From Lachnospiraceae bacterium (GTDB lineage: Bacteria; Bacillota; Clostridia; Lachnospirales; Lachnospiraceae): 64,000 bases of DNA. Positions 62,007 through 64,000 of the stretch are shown here, piece by piece (the stretch's first letter is position 1; each line of letters opens with the position of its first letter). The DNA lies in contig JAETON010000001.1 in NCBI GenBank assembly GCA_021771695.1, positions 62,001 to 126,000 on the forward strand, in the 5' to 3' direction. The position numbers were made by a program, and so were the translations under genes. Under the pieces are notes generated by a model. That model was not told where the DNA came from and did no database searches. It was given only the letters and a program-made list of their open reading frames with translations.

Positions 62007-62852
62007 TTATTTTCTTTTATCAAATTTACTTTTCATATAACGGAACACTTCCTGATGGGATTTGGGATCTAAATGTGGGAAAGCCTCCAGCAATCGGCGG
62101 TTTTTCATTTGGATCGTCTCTGCAATCTCATGATATTTATCAAGCAATTCATTTCTGCGCTGCTGCATTTCCTCCATAAGCTGTCTTTTGCGATGTTCTG
62201 CTTCCTCCGTAAATTCTTTGGATTTCTGCAGCATTTCATCCCGGCTTTCCATAGCTTCCATAACATTCTCAAAAATATTTTCTCCAATTTCATCGGAAAT
62301 ATCATGCAGCTTCTCTGCAATCTCATGCATTGCAGCCAGACGTTTATTCATCTTCAAAATAGAAGAAGCCGTCACATATAAATCCGCTGTCATTCCAATC
62401 ATAAGCACAGCTAAACATACTGAACCAATCAAAAACGGAATCATAGAAAGCAATTTAAAAATCAAAGGATGAATAAAATCTACAATCAATACGCAGGCCG
62501 CACCCCAAATCAGTGAAAACAATACACAAACATATCCCCCAATATTCAATGGCATATCCGAATAGTCCCACCATCTGGCATGGAAAATCTTTTCCATAAG
62601 ATAACCAGTGATACCCTCCAGCACAGTAACCAAAACGACAGAAGTTACATAAAGTAAAACGAAGTTCCCCTTAAAACCCGACAAGAGAACTACCACTGAA
62701 GTAACACCTAATCCATAGATTGGACAAATCGGACCATTTAAAAATCCTCGGTTTACAAAATGCTGTTCTTTCACTGCTGCAAATGCAACTTCGGTACACC
62801 ACCCAAGAAATCCATATGTAAAAAATGATAATAATACAAAATAGAACGACAT
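62007..62852 (-). CDS. DUF1113 / putative ABC-transporter type IV membrane protein
   Basis: The N-terminal half (about 1-165) has five or six membrane segments with the family signature FFTYGFLGWCTEVAFAAVKEQHFVNRGFLNGPICPIYG-like start (quoted parts: FGWC-type FLGWCTEV and GFLNGPICPIYG). From about residue 170 a cytosolic helical, K/E-rich coiled coil follows (HRKRQLMEEMQQRRNELLDK). This family is annotated as putative ABC-transporter type IV, but no ATPase partner is nearby and transport has not been shown as far as I know. GGGGGAT precedes the ATG. It lies 22 nt after mnmA and has a terminator. Confidence 0.82.
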   Translation of the reverse strand: MSFYFVLLSFFTYGFLGWCTEVAFAAVKEQHFVNRGFLNGPICPIYGLGVTSVVVLLSGFKGNFVLLYVTSVVLVTVLEGITGYLMEKIFHARWWDYSDMPLNIGGYVCVLFSLIWGAACVLIVDFIHPLIFKLLSMIPFLIGSVCLAVLMIGMTADLYVTASSILKMNKRLAAMHEIAEKLHDISDEIGENIFENVMEAMESRDEMLQKSKEFTEEAEHRKRQLMEEMQQRRNELLDKYHEIAETIQMKNRRLLEAFPHLDPKSHQEVFRYMKSKFDKRK

Positions 62853-62874
62853 ATCATCCCCCGCTTTCGGTTCA

Positions 62875-63945
62875 TCAAAGAATTGTTGCGCCTCCTACAA
62901 CGGTGTCATCATGATAAAATACCACTGCCTGTCCGGGTGTTACCGCACGCTGCGGCTGTTCAAAAACCACTTTAATTTTATCATTTTCTGCCATAGTAAT
63001 CCTGCATGGAACTTCCGGACTATTATATCTGATTTTCGCATTCACATTCATTTCCCCATCAATTTGAGAAACAGACATAAGATTCACCTGATTCCCATAT
63101 AAAACATCTGAAAATAGATCATCCTTTGTCCCAATGACAACTTCATTGGTATTTTTATCTACTCTCACCACATATCCCGGCTGTTTTAATGATAACCCAA
63201 GTCCTCTTCTTTGTCCAACCGTATAATAAATAATTCCTTTATGCTGACCTAAAATATTTCCTTCGGTATCTACAAAATTTCCCTTTGGAACCGCAATTCC
63301 CGTATTTTCTTCAATAAATTTTCCATAGTCGTCTTCTACAAAACAAATATCCTGACTGTCAGGCTTCTTTGCAACCAAAAGACCTATCTGCTCTGCTATT
63401 TTTCGTATTTCCTCTTTGGAATACTGTCCTACCGGCATTAATGTTTTCGACAGCTGGTTTTGTGTCAAATTATATAATGCATATGTTTGATCTTTTGCCA
63501 AGGTTTTGGACCGTTTCAGAGAATATCTTCCATTGTCCAATTTTACAATTTGAGCATAGTGGCCGGTTGCAATATAATCTGCTCCAATATCTAAGCAGCG
63601 TTTCAGTAAAGACTCCCACTTCACATAACGATTACATGCAATGCAGGGATTCGGCGTTCTGGCATTTAAATATTCCTCACAAAAATAATCAATAACTTTT
63701 TCTTTAAAATCCTTTCGGAAATTCATCACATAATATGGAATTCCCAAAGTCTGCGCCACTCTTCTGGCATCATCTACTGCAGACAATCCGCAGCACCCGC
63801 CGTTTTCTTCCTGAATGGCTTCCTTCTCTTCCTGCCATATCTGCATGGTAACTCCTATAACATCATATCCCTGCTCCTTTAGTAAATAGGCTGCCACGGA
63901 GGAATCGACTCCTCCGGACATTCCAACCACTACCTTTTCCTTCAC
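62875..63945 (-). CDS. mnmA: tRNA-specific 2-thiouridylase MnmA
   Basis: This makes 2-thiouridine at position 34 of Lys, Glu and Gln tRNAs. The PP-loop VGMSGGVDSSVAAYLL binds ATP; the catalytic cysteines are in RTPNPCIACN and DSQDICFVEDD. The 356-residue length is normal. Translation starts at a GTG (63945) with TAGGAGG upstream. It lies 9 nt after the end of another gene on the same strand, probably nifU, the usual sulfur-relay neighbour. Confidence 0.96.
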   Translation of the reverse strand: MKEKVVVGMSGGVDSSVAAYLLKEQGYDVIGVTMQIWQEEKEAIQEENGGCCGLSAVDDARRVAQTLGIPYYVMNFRKDFKEKVIDYFCEEYLNARTPNPCIACNRYVKWESLLKRCLDIGADYIATGHYAQIVKLDNGRYSLKRSKTLAKDQTYALYNLTQNQLSKTLMPVGQYSKEEIRKIAEQIGLLVAKKPDSQDICFVEDDYGKFIEENTGIAVPKGNFVDTEGNILGQHKGIIYYTVGQRRGLGLSLKQPGYVVRVDKNTNEVVIGTKDDLFSDVLYGNQVNLMSVSQIDGEMNVNAKIRYNSPEVPCRITMAENDKIKVVFEQPQRAVTPGQAVVFYHDDTVVGGATIL

Positions 63946-63954
63946 AACAGCCTC

Positions 63955-64000
63955 CTAATATTCTTCCTCTTCTTCCTCTTCACTAATATCTGATTTTGGT
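63955..64000 (-). CDS. C-terminal end of an acidic protein, probably NifU-like scaffold
   Basis: Only the last 14 codons and a TAG are in the window. They read PKSDISEEEEEEEY. The stop overlaps the mnmA RBS region, so the two genes are one operon. In Clostridia nifS-nifU commonly precedes mnmA, which is the only reason for the NifU suggestion; the visible residues are not diagnostic. Confidence 0.4.
   Translation of the reverse strand, partial: PKSDISEEEEEEEY

Noticed and set aside
1-64000. tRNA or rRNA genes
   Set aside because: I looked for cloverleaf-like stretches and the conserved T-loop GGTTCGAATCC type sequence in the intergenic gaps and saw none. A scan with tRNAscan-SE would settle it.

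Overview
This window comes from a low-GC, spore-forming Clostridia genome and reads most like the family Lachnospiraceae; I cannot name a genus. The support is: paired glgC/glgD glycogen genes, an alpha/beta-type SASP, the GerW/DUF2953 pair and YlbJ (all spore-formers), Firmicutes-type AAAGGAG/AGGAGG ribosome binding sites, and surface proteins ending in PKTGD sorting signals. I saw no rRNA, tRNA or CRISPR array. Most genes lie on the minus strand.

Layout by coordinate: 1-4.4 kb holds the N-terminal part of mutS (cut by the window edge), miaB and glf; 4.5-6.2 kb a plus-strand Na/Pi cotransporter. 6.3-16.7 kb is a complete glycogen operon transcribed glgB-glgC-glgD-glgA-glgP-GH13. Upstream of it, 16.8-17.0 kb contains a promoter and a very strong terminator with no convincing gene between them: a candidate small RNA or attenuated leader. 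17.1-25.4 kb is the housekeeping run yceD-rpmF-plsX-rnc-smc-ftsY-ilvA, without the acpP gene often found between plsX and rnc. 25.4-29.2 kb holds pta-ackA divergent from tmcAL, whose product uses acetate. 29.2-37.1 kb holds ylbJ, a coiled-coil protein, coaD, rsmD, a SASP gene, acylphosphatase, recG, a FakA-like kinase, an Asp23 protein and rpmB. 37.1-42.8 kb holds a 45-residue membrane ORF missing from the ORF track, gerW, DUF2953, pyk, a rhomboid-like protein without a visible active site, corA and a LysM protein. 43.0-47.2 kb is one 1405-residue two-domain acyl-CoA dehydratase activase.

47.4-55 kb holds a small acidic ORF, hisF/hisH without other his genes, a divergent sirtuin coupled to a two-component system, a broken fucose-isomerase-like gene (internal deletion plus frameshift), a sugar acetyltransferase and a DUF368 transporter. 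55.1-61.8 kb looks like an accessory island: two paralogous cell-wall-anchored proteins, a small HTH protein resembling IS3 OrfA without OrfB, and a serine recombinase. Two related 25-bp dyad repeats flank the likely promoter of the surface-protein operon, which suggests (but does not prove) recombinational control. The window ends with a DUF1113-type membrane protein, mnmA, and the last codons of what is probably nifU.

How the genes fit together: the glycogen operon stores and remobilises glucose, pyk and pta-ackA drain it to acetate and ATP, and spore genes, lipid-carrier recycling (DUF368) and surface adhesins fit a gut anaerobe. The observations I would follow first are the recombinase/surface-protein locus, the 16.8-17.0 kb RNA candidate, the His-less sirtuin, and the decayed isomerase.
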